From NCBI RefSeq assembly GCF_900177725.1, contig NZ_FXAT01000017.1, positions 1 through 64,000 on the forward strand: DNA of 64,000 nt, written 5' to 3'. Below are positions 35,832 to 45,022 of the stretch, piece by piece; position 1 is the stretch's first letter, and each line of letters opens with the position of its first letter. A model generated the notes under the pieces. It did no database searches. It was not told the origin of the DNA and saw only the letters and a list, made by a program, of their open reading frames with translations. This DNA is from Paraburkholderia susongensis (GTDB lineage: Bacteria; Pseudomonadota; Gammaproteobacteria; Burkholderiales; Burkholderiaceae). A program made the position numbers and the translations under genes.

Positions 35832-38800
35832 AGTCGCCCTCGGCCGGGTTGGGCGGCGTGGCGGCGCCAGGCGCCTGGGTTGACGGGCTGCGGTTCTTCG
35901 GCGTGCCGGTGTCGCCGAGCATGCGGCTCGCGAGCGCGGCGAGGCCGCGCACCGGCAGGCTGAGCCACGTCGGACGATTGGCCGCCTCGTAGCGAATCTC
36001 GTACGCGGCCTTCTCGATCAGGAACAGGTCGAGCAGTGCCTGCTCGGACTCGGGCGCGACGAGCGGGGTTGGCGCTTCGGCGACGGCCGTGCGGTATTCG
36101 GCGAGGAACGCCGTGGTCGCGTGCGCACGGAACCGCTCGAACAGCGCGCGCTTGCGGTCCGCGGTTTGTTGCGGCGCGCTTTCGGTGGTCGACTGCGCGG
36201 CGGCGCTCGCATACGACAGCGAACGCATGAGACCGGCCACGTCACGCAATGGGCTCGACTTCTGACGGCGCTCTTCGAGCGAACGCGCGGGTTCGCCTTC
36301 GAAGTCGATCAGATAGGCGTCGCCCTGCGCGACCAGCACCTGGCCGAGATGGAAGTCGCCGTGGACGCGGATGCGCAGCGCGGCCGCATCCGCGGGGACC
36401 AGCTTGTCGACCGCTTCGACGAGCGCGGCGCGGCGGTCGATCAGGCTTTGCGCGAGCCCCTTCGTGTCCGGATCGCTCATCTCCGCGATGCGCGGTGCGA
36501 GCAGATCGAGCGCGCTCGCGAGCATCGTCTGCGTCGCGTCGACCCACGACTTCACCTGTTTGGCGTCGGCCGGCTCCGGCGCGAATGCGGGGTCGGCGGT
36601 TGGTGTTGCGAGCGCGACATGCAACTCGCCGAGCCGTTTGCCGATGATGCCGGCGAGTTCGCCGTAACCGTCGATCAGGATCACTTCGTTGGCACGGTCC
36701 GGCACGGTCTGCGTTTCGGTATCGATCGCAATCGCGAGTTCGTCGACCGAGCGGCGCAGATAATCGAGCGACCAGTTCCACGCATCGCCCTGATTGTCGA
36801 TGTAGCCCTGCAGGATCGCGAGCGTATGCGGCACGCCCTCGGGATCGACGCGCACCACTTCGCCGAAGAGCGGCGCGGTGTTCGCATAGCCGAGCTGGGT
36901 CAGATAGCGGCTGATTTCCGCCTCCGGATGAATGCCGCTCACGAGCCGGCGCACGAGCTTGAGCACCGCGGCATCGGCGACGATCAGCGAGCTGTTGCTT
37001 TGCTCGGCCGCGAGCCAGCGAATCTCGGGCCGCTCGCCGAGATGGTCGAGTTCGGCGAAGCGCTCGGTGGGCAAGAACCTGATCTCGCTCTTCTGCACGG
37101 TCGGCACGACGGCGCGTTCGCGCAGCTTGCGCAACACGTTATGGGCGAAGATCGGCAGCGAGAACGCGTCGGTCAGGTGGCCGACGTTGCGGCCGCGCCG
37201 CACGCGCGCAAGAGCCAGTTGCAGGAACAGCGGCGTGGTGGTGTCGCTGCCCCACGTGATCGCGATCGGCACTACGTAGCGCTCGGTGTGATTGCCGACA
37301 TCCACTTCGATTTCGGTGAACGCGAAGCCGCCGTTCGGAATCGTGGTCAGCGCGGCGAGCCGCACCGCTTGCATCTTCTGATCCTTCGACGCGAACCAGC
37401 GGCGCCGGCTTAGCCACGAAGGCAGCACTTCCGATTCGAGCAGCCGCACGTTCTCGGGCGTCGGGCCGGTCTGGCCTTCGCGGATCACGATCGTCACGAA
37501 TTCGGGCAGCGGCTCCGAATGCGCCTGCGCCCAGGTCGGACGCTGGCTACTCGTGCAGAGCAGGAACCACAGGAAGCCGTACGGCGGGAACGTGAGCAGA
37601 TAGGTGAGCTGGCCGATCGCGGGGAACACCGAATCGGCGGTCATTTCGATCGGCACCGTGCCGTTGAATTCGGACAGATCGAGTTCGACGGCCTGCGGTG
37701 CGCGCGAGAGGTTCGCGACGCACAGGATCGGCGGCTCGCCCGGCATCTCGCGCAGATACGCGAGGATCTTGCGGTTTTCCGGCTTCAGGAAGCGGATCGT
37801 GCCGCGCCCGAAAGTCTGCTTCGAGCGGCGCGTCGCGAGCATGCGGCGCGTCCAGTTCAGAAGCGAATGCGGGTCGCGGCTTTGCGCTTCGACGTTGACC
37901 GCGTCGAAGCCGTACAGCGAACCCATCACCGGCGGCAGCACCAGCTGCTCAGGGTCGGCGCGCGAGAAACCGCCGTTGCGGTCCGACGACCATTGCATCG
38001 GCGTGCGCACGCCGTCGCGGTCGCCGAGATGGATGTTGTCGCCCATGCCGAGTTCGTCGCCGTAGTAGATGACCGGCGTGCCCGGCATCGACAGCAGCAG
38101 CGAATTGATGAGTTCGATGCGGCGGCGGTCGCGCTCCATGAGCGGCGCGAGGCGGCGGCGAATGCCGAGATTCAGGCGCGCGCGGCGATCGCTCGCATAG
38201 GTGTTCCACAGGTAGTCGCGCTCGGAATCCGTGACCATCTCGAGCGTCAGCTCGTCGTGATTGCGCAGGAAGATCGCCCACTGGTTCGATTCGGCGAGGT
38301 CCGGCGTCTGCTTCATGATGTCGGTGATCGGAAAGCGGTCCTCGCTCGCAATCGACATGTAGATGCGCGGCATCAGCGGAAAGTGGAATGCCATATGGCA
38401 TTCGTCTTCGTTGCCGAAGTACTCCTTCACGTCTTCGGGCCACTGGTTCGCTTCGGCGAGCAGCATCCGGTTCGGGTATTCGGCGTCGATGGTCGCGCGA
38501 ATCTTCTTCAGGACCGCGTGCGTCTCCGGCAGGTTCTCGTTGTTCGTGCCTTCACGTTCGACCAGATACGGTACCGCGTCGAGCCGCAGCCCGTCGATGC
38601 CCATGTCGAGCCAGAAGCGCATCACATGCAGCACTTCTTTCATCACCGCCGGGTTGTCGAAGTTCAGATCGGGCTGATGCGAATAGAAGCGATGCCAGAA
38701 ATACGCGCCCGCGACCGGATCGTGCGTCCAGTTCGACGGCTCCGAGTCGATGAAGATGATGCGCGTTCCCTGATATTTCTGATCGGTGTCGGACCACACG

Positions 38801-39291
38801 TAGTAGTTGCGATAGTTCGAGCCGGGCTTCGCGCAGCGCGCGCGCTGGAACCACGGGTGCTGATCCGACGTGTGGTTGATGACCAGTTCGGTAATCACGC
38901 GCAGGCCGCGCGCGTGCGCTTCCTGAATGAAGCGCCTCACGTCCGCGAGCTGCCCGTAGTCGGGATGCACGTTGCGGTAATCGGCGATGTCGTAGCCGTC
39001 GTCGCGGCGCGGCGACGGATAGAACGGCAGCAGCCAGATCGCGTTCACGCCGAGTTCGGCGATGTAGTCGAGCTTCGCGATGAGGCCGGGGAAATCGCCG
39101 ACGCCGTCGTTGTTCGCATCGAAGAACGATTTGATGTGCACCTGATAGATGATCGCGTCCTTGTACCAGAGCGGATCGTCGCTCAGCGTGGCCGGCTTGC
39201 CGCGCCGGCGCGTATGTGCCTTGGCCGTGCTGCCGGTGGCAGCGGCCGTATGCGCCTGTTGCGCGGTGGGGGCGGAATCGTCACGCTTCAT
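35824..39291 (-). CDS. treS: trehalose synthase/maltokinase fusion protein
   Basis: A 1155-residue fusion. The N-terminal half (about 40-590) is GH13 trehalose synthase, interconverting trehalose and maltose: YKDAIIYQVHIKSFFDANNDG, Asp in GLRLDAVPYLVE, Glu in LLAEANQWPED, and Asp in LRNHDELTLEMV. The C-terminal half (about 620-1110) is maltokinase (Pep2/Mak), making maltose 1-phosphate with ATP; the phosphotransferase motif HGDFHLGQVLVAQG followed by YLIDFEGEPAR is visible. The fusion channels trehalose to the GlgE substrate. The first 35 residues are a basic, low-complexity leader. Its ATG overlaps the glgE stop (ATGA). Confidence 0.97.
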
Positions 39292-42200
39292 GTCGCACCT
39301 TCCATAAAGGTTGGGTTGCCAGCGTCTGCGTGATAAGCGCTGTCCGGATCGTGGCCGGTCTCGTCCGGACGTTCAGCGGGCAGACCGCCGAGCGGCGCGA
39401 TGCGCCAGATCGAGAACGGCTGCCCCGAGCCGAGTTGCACGTGTTGCCAGCGTCCGTGCCATTCGAAGCGCGCGCCGGTCATCTGGTCGACGACTTCGAG
39501 CGCGCCGTGATCGTGCAGATGCCAGCGCTGGAACGTGTCCCACGACAGCTCGATATCGGCGCCCTGTTCGTTGAACGGATCGAGATTGATCGCGACGACG
39601 ATCACGTTGTCGCGCGCCTCGGTTGCCTTCTCGAAGAACAGGATGTTGTCGTTGTGCGCGGTAAGGAAGGTGAGGCCGAGATGCGATTGCAGCGCCGGGT
39701 TCGCCCGGCGGATGCGGTTCAACGCGGTGATCTCGCCGACGATGTTGCCGGGCCGGTTCCAGTCCCACGCGCGCAACTGATATTTTTCGGAGTCCAGATA
39801 TTCTTCGCTGTTCGGCAAAGCGGCGGCCTCGCACAACTCGAAGCCGTTATACACGCCCCACAAACCGGCCAGCGTCGAAGCAAGCGCGGCGCGAATCAGA
39901 AAGCCCGTGCGTCCCTGCGATTGCAGATGCCGCGGGTTGATGTCCGGCGTGTTGACGAAGAAGTTCGGCCGATAGAAATCGCGCGCGCCGGTTTGCGTGA
40001 GTTCGGTCATGTATTCGATGAAATCGCGCTTCGACTCGCGCCACGTGAAGTACGTGTACGACTGCGAGAAGCCGATCTTGCCGAGCCGGTTCATCATGCG
40101 CGGCCGCGTGAACGCTTCGGCAAGGAAGATCGCGTCGGGGTGGCGCGCGCGCACGTCGGAAATCATCCACTCCCAGAACGGCAGCGGCTTCGTGTGCGGA
40201 TTGTCGACGCGGAAGATGCGCACGCCCGCGTCGATCCAGAACAGGATCACGTCGCGCAATGCGAGCCACAGGCCGGGTTTGGCGTCGTGCGCATAGAAGT
40301 CGGGATTGACGATGTCCTGATACTTCTTCGGCGGATTCTCAGCGTAGCGCAGCGTGCCGTCGGGGCGCCACGCGAACCACGTCGGGTGCGCCTTCAGCCA
40401 CGGGTGATCGGGCGAGCATTGAATCGCGAAGTCGAGCGCGATTTCGAGGCCGTGTTCGTGCGCGGCGGCGAGCATCGCCTTGAAGTCGTCGAGCGTGCCG
40501 AGTTGCGGATGCACGGCGGTGTGGCCGCCCTCGGCCGCGCCGATCGCATACGGGCTGCCCACGTCGCCGGGCTGCGCGGTGAGCGTGTTGTTGCGGCCCT
40601 TGCGGTTCGCGAGGCCGATCGGATGGATCGGCGGGAAGTACAGCACGTCGAAACCCATGTCGCGGATGCGCGGCAGTTTCGCCGTCACGTCAGCGAAGGT
40701 GCCGTGGCGCGCTTCGTCGTCGCTCATCGAACGCGGGAAGATCTCGTACCAGCTTGCGAAATGCGCGGCCGTGCGTTCCGCGTCGATCTTGTAGATCACC
40801 GGATCGCGGCTCAGAAACGGGCGATGGCGCGCGGCGGTCATCGCGCGCGCGGTGGCCGGCGCGAGAATCAGCGCGAGCTTCTGTTCGGGGTCCGCCTTCG
40901 TGAAGTCCCGCACGATCCGCTCGAGCGGTTCCTTTTCCGAGTTCTCGCCTGTTTCGACTTCGGCGAGCACGAGCGCGAACAGGTGCGCGGCTTCATCGAG
41001 TTCGATCTCGACGGTCTGGTTCGCCTTGAGCTTTTTCTCGATGTGCTCGACGAGCGACGCGAATTCGTCGCGCCACGCGATCACGGTGAACTCGTAACGG
41101 CCGATCCGTTCGAGCGGAATGCGCGCGCTCCACAGATCGAGCCCGGCGGGCGGCGCGGGCGACATCAGCACTTCGTGCCAGGCGGTTTCGTCGGCGGCGC
41201 GCCAGAGCACGGCGGCCGCGATCTTGTCGTGACCCTCCGCGAAAATCGCCGCGCCGATTTCGGCGCGTTCGCCGACGCTGCGCTTGGCCGCAAAACGCCC
41301 ATGCTCGACCGACGGCGACACGCTTTCGATCGCGACGCGCGGCGCCTCGATCGCCTCGAGCACGCTCTTGTGGCCGCTGTGTTTGCTGCTGGTCTTGTCG
41401 ATCGGCGGTGCAAGATAGACCGGCTTCTCCGCGAACGCGCGCAACAGCCGCACTGCGCCGGGCGCGAGCGCGAACGGCGTGAGCGCTTCGGGCTGCGCGT
41501 GGCCGTGCGCATCGAGCGGCGCGAAGCGCGTGAAGCTGCCCGGCACGCCCGTGAGGAAGCGCGCGGGATCGACGCGCACCGGCGTGCCGAGTTCGGGATT
41601 GGCGACGATCAGGACGGCCTCGCTCGCATCGCGCAGATCGGCGCGATCGGCACGCAACAGGACCGCGGCCGGTGCGCCGGGCCCGGAGAGCGGGCGCAAC
41701 TCACCGTTGGCGTGCAGCACGGGCGTGTTGCGCGCGATGTCGTTGGCCTGCGTGATCGCGGCCGTGAGGTCGAAGCGCCGCGCTTGCGCCGCGAGCGCGA
41801 ATTGCGCGGCGTCGCCGCGCGTTTGCGACATCGGCTCGGCGATGCCGTATTCGAAGCCCATCGGCATCATCCAGCCGCTGCCGAGCGCAACCGACGTGAG
41901 CAGCGCGCGCCGGTACGCCCGCTCGACGATGGCGGCGTCGTGCACGTCGCCGAGGTCGGCGGCGAGCCGCGTGCCGTAAGGCGCTTCGGGGAAGGCGACC
42001 GGCGCGCCGACGCGTGCGAGTGTCGCGTGTTCCTCGGCCATCCAGCTCGAACGGAAGTCCCACCAGCGCACCGACGAAAACGAGCTGTCGAAACCGGCGT
42101 GTTCGAGCGCGGGCAGATCGCCGCGCGCGAGGCCCGGCGTGGCGGCGAGAAAGCGTACGTGCGCGTGCTTCGCGCGCACCGCGTCGCCGAGATGGCGCCA

Positions 42201-42740
42201 TACGGCCGCGGGCACGCGATGCGGCGAATCGAAACGGAAGCCGCCCACGCCGGCGTCGGCGAGCGCGAGCAATTGCTGCGTCCACCAGACGGTCAGCGCG
42301 GCGCTACTCGCCGGCGCGTCGAAATTCGCATAGGCGACGTTGTCCTCGCGATGCACGTGGCGCGGATCGAGCCGCGCTTCGTCGGATTCCCGCGCGTGGA
42401 ACCAGTCGGGATGTTCGGCGTAGAGCGTGCCGTCGGCGGCCATGCGGTCGATCACGAGATCGGCCAGCAAGGTCAGGCCGTTGCGGCGCGCGGCATCGGC
42501 GAGCATGCGGATGGCGTCGTGGGCGGGCTGCTTCGCCTCGAACACCGGATGCAGCCGAGCATGATTGCCGACCACCTGCCCGTGGCCCGCCTGGCCGGGC
42601 GCGAACAGTCCGCCGATCAACGCATGATCGAAGCCCAGCGCGGCCGCGTGGGCGAACTGTGCGGGCCAGGCATCGAGCGGCCCGACGAGGGGAGAGTGAA
42701 AAAAATAAATCCGCGGCGCGTACCCGTTTGGAGATTCCAT
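39288..42740 (-). CDS. glgE: maltosyltransferase GlgE with extra N-terminal amylase-like domain
   Basis: GlgE adds maltose from alpha-maltose 1-phosphate to the end of a glucan. The GlgE part spans about 446-1150: DUF3416 beta domain (VEHGRFAAKRSVGERAEIGA), then the GH13 barrel with PIGLANRKGRNN, LDFAIQCSPDHPWLK, nucleophile Asp846 in FRVDNPHTKPL and acid/base Glu875 in IFLAEAFTRP. The first about 445 residues form a second amylase-like barrel (GGFRFDSPHR, Asp171) that lacks the acid/base: the aligned block reads RFLAATPG where the C-terminal copy has FLAEAFT, and region I reads DLVIDRMA without Asn-His. Usual GlgE length is about 650-700. First gene of the seven-gene cluster. Confidence 0.93.
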   Translation of the reverse strand: MESPNGYAPRIYFFHSPLVGPLDAWPAQFAHAAALGFDHALIGGLFAPGQAGHGQVVGNHARLHPVFEAKQPAHDAIRMLADAARRNGLTLLADLVIDRMAADGTLYAEHPDWFHARESDEARLDPRHVHREDNVAYANFDAPASSAALTVWWTQQLLALADAGVGGFRFDSPHRVPAAVWRHLGDAVRAKHAHVRFLAATPGLARGDLPALEHAGFDSSFSSVRWWDFRSSWMAEEHATLARVGAPVAFPEAPYGTRLAADLGDVHDAAIVERAYRRALLTSVALGSGWMMPMGFEYGIAEPMSQTRGDAAQFALAAQARRFDLTAAITQANDIARNTPVLHANGELRPLSGPGAPAAVLLRADRADLRDASEAVLIVANPELGTPVRVDPARFLTGVPGSFTRFAPLDAHGHAQPEALTPFALAPGAVRLLRAFAEKPVYLAPPIDKTSSKHSGHKSVLEAIEAPRVAIESVSPSVEHGRFAAKRSVGERAEIGAAIFAEGHDKIAAAVLWRAADETAWHEVLMSPAPPAGLDLWSARIPLERIGRYEFTVIAWRDEFASLVEHIEKKLKANQTVEIELDEAAHLFALVLAEVETGENSEKEPLERIVRDFTKADPEQKLALILAPATARAMTAARHRPFLSRDPVIYKIDAERTAAHFASWYEIFPRSMSDDEARHGTFADVTAKLPRIRDMGFDVLYFPPIHPIGLANRKGRNNTLTAQPGDVGSPYAIGAAEGGHTAVHPQLGTLDDFKAMLAAAHEHGLEIALDFAIQCSPDHPWLKAHPTWFAWRPDGTLRYAENPPKKYQDIVNPDFYAHDAKPGLWLALRDVILFWIDAGVRIFRVDNPHTKPLPFWEWMISDVRARHPDAIFLAEAFTRPRMMNRLGKIGFSQSYTYFTWRESKRDFIEYMTELTQTGARDFYRPNFFVNTPDINPRHLQSQGRTGFLIRAALASTLAGLWGVYNGFELCEAAALPNSEEYLDSEKYQLRAWDWNRPGNIVGEITALNRIRRANPALQSHLGLTFLTAHNDNILFFEKATEARDNVIVVAINLDPFNEQGADIELSWDTFQRWHLHDHGALEVVDQMTGARFEWHGRWQHVQLGSGQPFSIWRIAPLGGLPAERPDETGHDPDSAYHADAGNPTFMEGAT

Positions 42741-43259
42741 CGGTCGTTTCCAGAGTTGTCCTGCTGCGGTGTGGATGCAATTGACATGCGATCACAGCGC
42801 TCATTGGGCTTCCCGGGCTGGATACCGCGCAATGCGTCAGCGAGGGCGCGTACTGGTCAAATGTAGTGCATAGATCGTCATGTCGCAGGCCAGTCGAGGG
42901 TGCTTTGACGCCAGGCGCGAGTCGCGCGGGGCTGGTCAGCACTCCTCGCGGGATGGAGCAAACGCTGTGCCAATCAAGGCGGACAGCGGGTGGCACGAGG
43001 CCGGGGAAGGCCAGGGAGAGAGGCGGGTGCGTGCGCGGAAGGAATGCGCGCAGGAAGGCGCCGCGCGGCGCAGCAGGCGTGGCATGCGGGTTGCGCGGCC
43101 TTGCGCGGGGCGTTGGCGTGTAAAACGGGCGGGTGCGGTCCGGGTTTTACACAGGGCGGATGAGCGGCGCGGCGCACGCCGCAAAAAGCGAAGCGGCGGC
43201 GCGTTCATACCGCGTTCATACCGCGCTTATATCGTGCTCATACCGTGTTCAGCCAGCGC
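42741..43259. other. 519-bp intergenic region with an inverted repeat and tandem repeats
   Basis: Between glgE (start) and the DUF1345 gene (3' end), both on the minus strand, so it must hold the promoter of the glucan operon, which I cannot place. It holds a perfect 9-bp inverted repeat, GTGTAAAAC (43118-43126) with 43144-43152, and an 11-bp tandem repeat at 43202-43267. No convincing coding sequence. Confidence 0.55.
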
Positions 43260-43267
43260 TTACGATC
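43202..43267. repeat. six degenerate tandem copies of an 11-bp unit
   Basis: Two perfect copies of CGTTCATACCG are followed by CGCTTATATCG, TGCTCATACCG, TGTTCAGCCAG and CGCTTACGATC. An 11-bp period places each copy about one helical turn apart. The last copy runs into the stop codon of the DUF1345 gene. Confidence 0.75.
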
Positions 43268-43922
43268 CAAGCAACCCCGCCGCGATATTCACGCACAAGC
43301 CGAGCACGGCGACGTTGAAGTAGAACGACAGGATCGATTGAGCGAGCGTCGCGCGGCGTATCGAGCGCGAGCGCAGCACGACGTCGGATGTCTGAGAGGC
43401 GACCGCGATTGTGAACGAGTAGTACAGAAAGTCCCAGTAGTTCGGCATGAGGTCGTGGTCGGGAAACAGCAGCGCGGTTTCGCGCGCGTCGGCGTCGTAG
43501 TAGAGCCGCGCGTAGTGCAGCGCGAAGATCGTCGGAATCAGGAACCATGCGCCGATCATCGTCAGGCCCGTCAGCAGGTAGTGCCATGCGGTCGACGCGC
43601 CCGCCGTGCCTTTCGCCGACGCGAGCTCCAGCACGATCGCGGCAATGCTCGCAACCGTCGCGAGACAGATCACGAACAGCACGACGCCCGCGTTCTCGTC
43701 ATCGCGCCGCGCGTATTCGCGCACGCGGTGTTCGTCGGCGAAGGCCATGTGCACCCAGATCATCAGCAGGTAGCTCCAGATGGCCGCGTCCCAGCCGATC
43801 AGCGCGCGCGCCATCGAACTCGTATGTCCCGGCACGAGATACGCGACGACGATGCCGACCGCGAGGCCGATCATCGTGCGCGGACGATTGCGAAGAACCT
43901 GCGGATAGTATTTGATGGGCAT
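43260..43922 (-). CDS. DUF1345 family membrane protein
   Basis: A 220-residue protein with about five hydrophobic helices: TMIGLAVGIVVAYLVPG, WDAAIWSYLLMIWVHMAF, VVLFVICLATVASIAAIVLEL, LTGLTMIGAWFLIPTIFALHY, and a last helix near LSFYFNVAVLGLCVNIAAGLL. The block YYDADARETALLFPDHDLMPNYWDFLYYSFTIAVASQTSDV is a DUF1345 hallmark. Function unknown. The start at 43922 (MPIKYYPQVLRNRP) fits the family; the frame is open upstream without an ATG. Confidence 0.88.
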   Translation of the reverse strand: MPIKYYPQVLRNRPRTMIGLAVGIVVAYLVPGHTSSMARALIGWDAAIWSYLLMIWVHMAFADEHRVREYARRDDENAGVVLFVICLATVASIAAIVLELASAKGTAGASTAWHYLLTGLTMIGAWFLIPTIFALHYARLYYDADARETALLFPDHDLMPNYWDFLYYSFTIAVASQTSDVVLRSRSIRRATLAQSILSFYFNVAVLGLCVNIAAGLLGS

Positions 43923-44308
43923 GGAATGTGAGTGGACGGCGGTTAGTGTCGCGGATTCTACTCGCGCCTCGGCGATCATTTGTCGAATCGGTGGGTCACA
44001 GGCTATAGTTTTTCGTAGCGGCCTTGCACGCCGCTTTCGGTTGAAAGGCGATTGGCAGAAACCGGCACCCGGGCGGCTTGCCGCGTATGACGGCGCAACG
44101 GGCGCCGTCATACGGCTGTCATCGCGAGTCTGCATGCGGCGCGGCGCGCGCAACATGCAGTAGCGGTGCGTGCGAGCAGCGCGTGAACACGAGACCGCTC
44201 AAGCGGCGCAAGACCAGGTTTGGGGAAGAGCAACCGAAGCGGCACGCGAACGGCAGAACGCCTTTGCTGCACCGCCCGTTGAGAACGACGCATCATCTGG
44301 AGTTCCCC
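43923..44308. other. divergent intergenic region before the sugar dehydrogenase genes
   Basis: 386 bases with no supported gene. On the plus strand TTGTCG (43980-43985), an 18-base spacer and TATAGT (44004-44009) form a fair sigma-70 promoter, which would give a leader of nearly 300 bases before the gene at 44309. A tandem hint, CGGCGCAACGGGCGCCGTCATACGG, has short dyads only. Confidence 0.35.
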
Positions 44309-44944
44309 ATGACAGATGTTCCTGAGAATAACGATGCGCACCGCGACGTGACGCCCCGGCACCGGGCAACGTCTCATCGCAGCGTGACGCATCCCCCAGG
44401 CATGCCTCTCCCGTTTTCGGCTTCGCGCAGGGCCTGGGTGCTCGGCTCGTGCGCGGCGGCGGCAGCGCTCGCGTTTGCAGGCGCGAGCCGCCCGTCTTCG
44501 TGGCTATCGTGGATCTCTCCCGCGTTTGCCGATACGCCGCCCGCGGGCGGCGGACTCGACGCCTTCCTCGCGCTCTCGCAGCGTCTCACCGGCCGCAGCA
44601 GCTTCGACGCCGTGCTCGGCAAACGTGTCTACGACGCGCTCGGCCATTCCAACAGCCAGTTCGCGCAGAACGTCGCCGCGCTCAACACGTGGCTGCAAGC
44701 TCATGGCGGCGTGCCGTCCGACACCGTGACGCAGGCACTGCAGACCGACCAGCCCGCGCTCGCGAAATCGGTCGACGCGATCATGCGCGCGTGGTATCTC
44801 GGCCTTGTCGGCGATGCACCGCACATCGAGGTGGTCGCGTATGAAAAAGCGCTGATGTTCGAACCGGTAAGCGACGTGCTCACGATTCCGTCCTACTGCC
44901 GCGACGTACCGTTCTACTGGACGCAGAAACCGGCGTCCGCCTGA
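44309..44944 (+). CDS. gamma (small) subunit of FAD-dependent sugar/alcohol dehydrogenase
   Basis: A 211-residue exported protein. A twin-arginine-like signal, SRRAWVLGSCAAAAALAFAGAS, starts near residue 36, ahead of a mature domain GGGLDAFLALSQRLTGR...; this is the membrane-bound FAD-SLDH/gluconate dehydrogenase small-subunit type (PF12318-like). The small subunit lets the flavoprotein, which has no signal of its own, ride through Tat. IPSYCRDVPFYWTQKP near the C-terminus is typical. The start at 44309 has GGAG 7 bases upstream. It is followed by the flavoprotein and cytochrome genes. Confidence 0.85.
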   Translation: MTDVPENNDAHRDVTPRHRATSHRSVTHPPGMPLPFSASRRAWVLGSCAAAAALAFAGASRPSSWLSWISPAFADTPPAGGGLDAFLALSQRLTGRSSFDAVLGKRVYDALGHSNSQFAQNVAALNTWLQAHGGVPSDTVTQALQTDQPALAKSVDAIMRAWYLGLVGDAPHIEVVAYEKALMFEPVSDVLTIPSYCRDVPFYWTQKPASA

Positions 44945-45022
44945 GCGGCGTTCCGCCTGCGCGCGTTGCATCGTTTGAACCGGTGTGACGGCGCAGCAGC
45001 AAGGGCACAGAAGAGGGCAACA

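Noticed and set aside
39216..42866. Plus-strand open frame of about 1200 codons antisense to glgE
   Set aside because: Same artefact of high GC at third positions; similar frames oppose treS, glgB, glgX and treY. GlgE motifs on the minus strand are unambiguous.
43202..43267. Possible CRISPR array
   Set aside because: Units are 11 bp and adjacent with no spacers; no cas genes are in the window.
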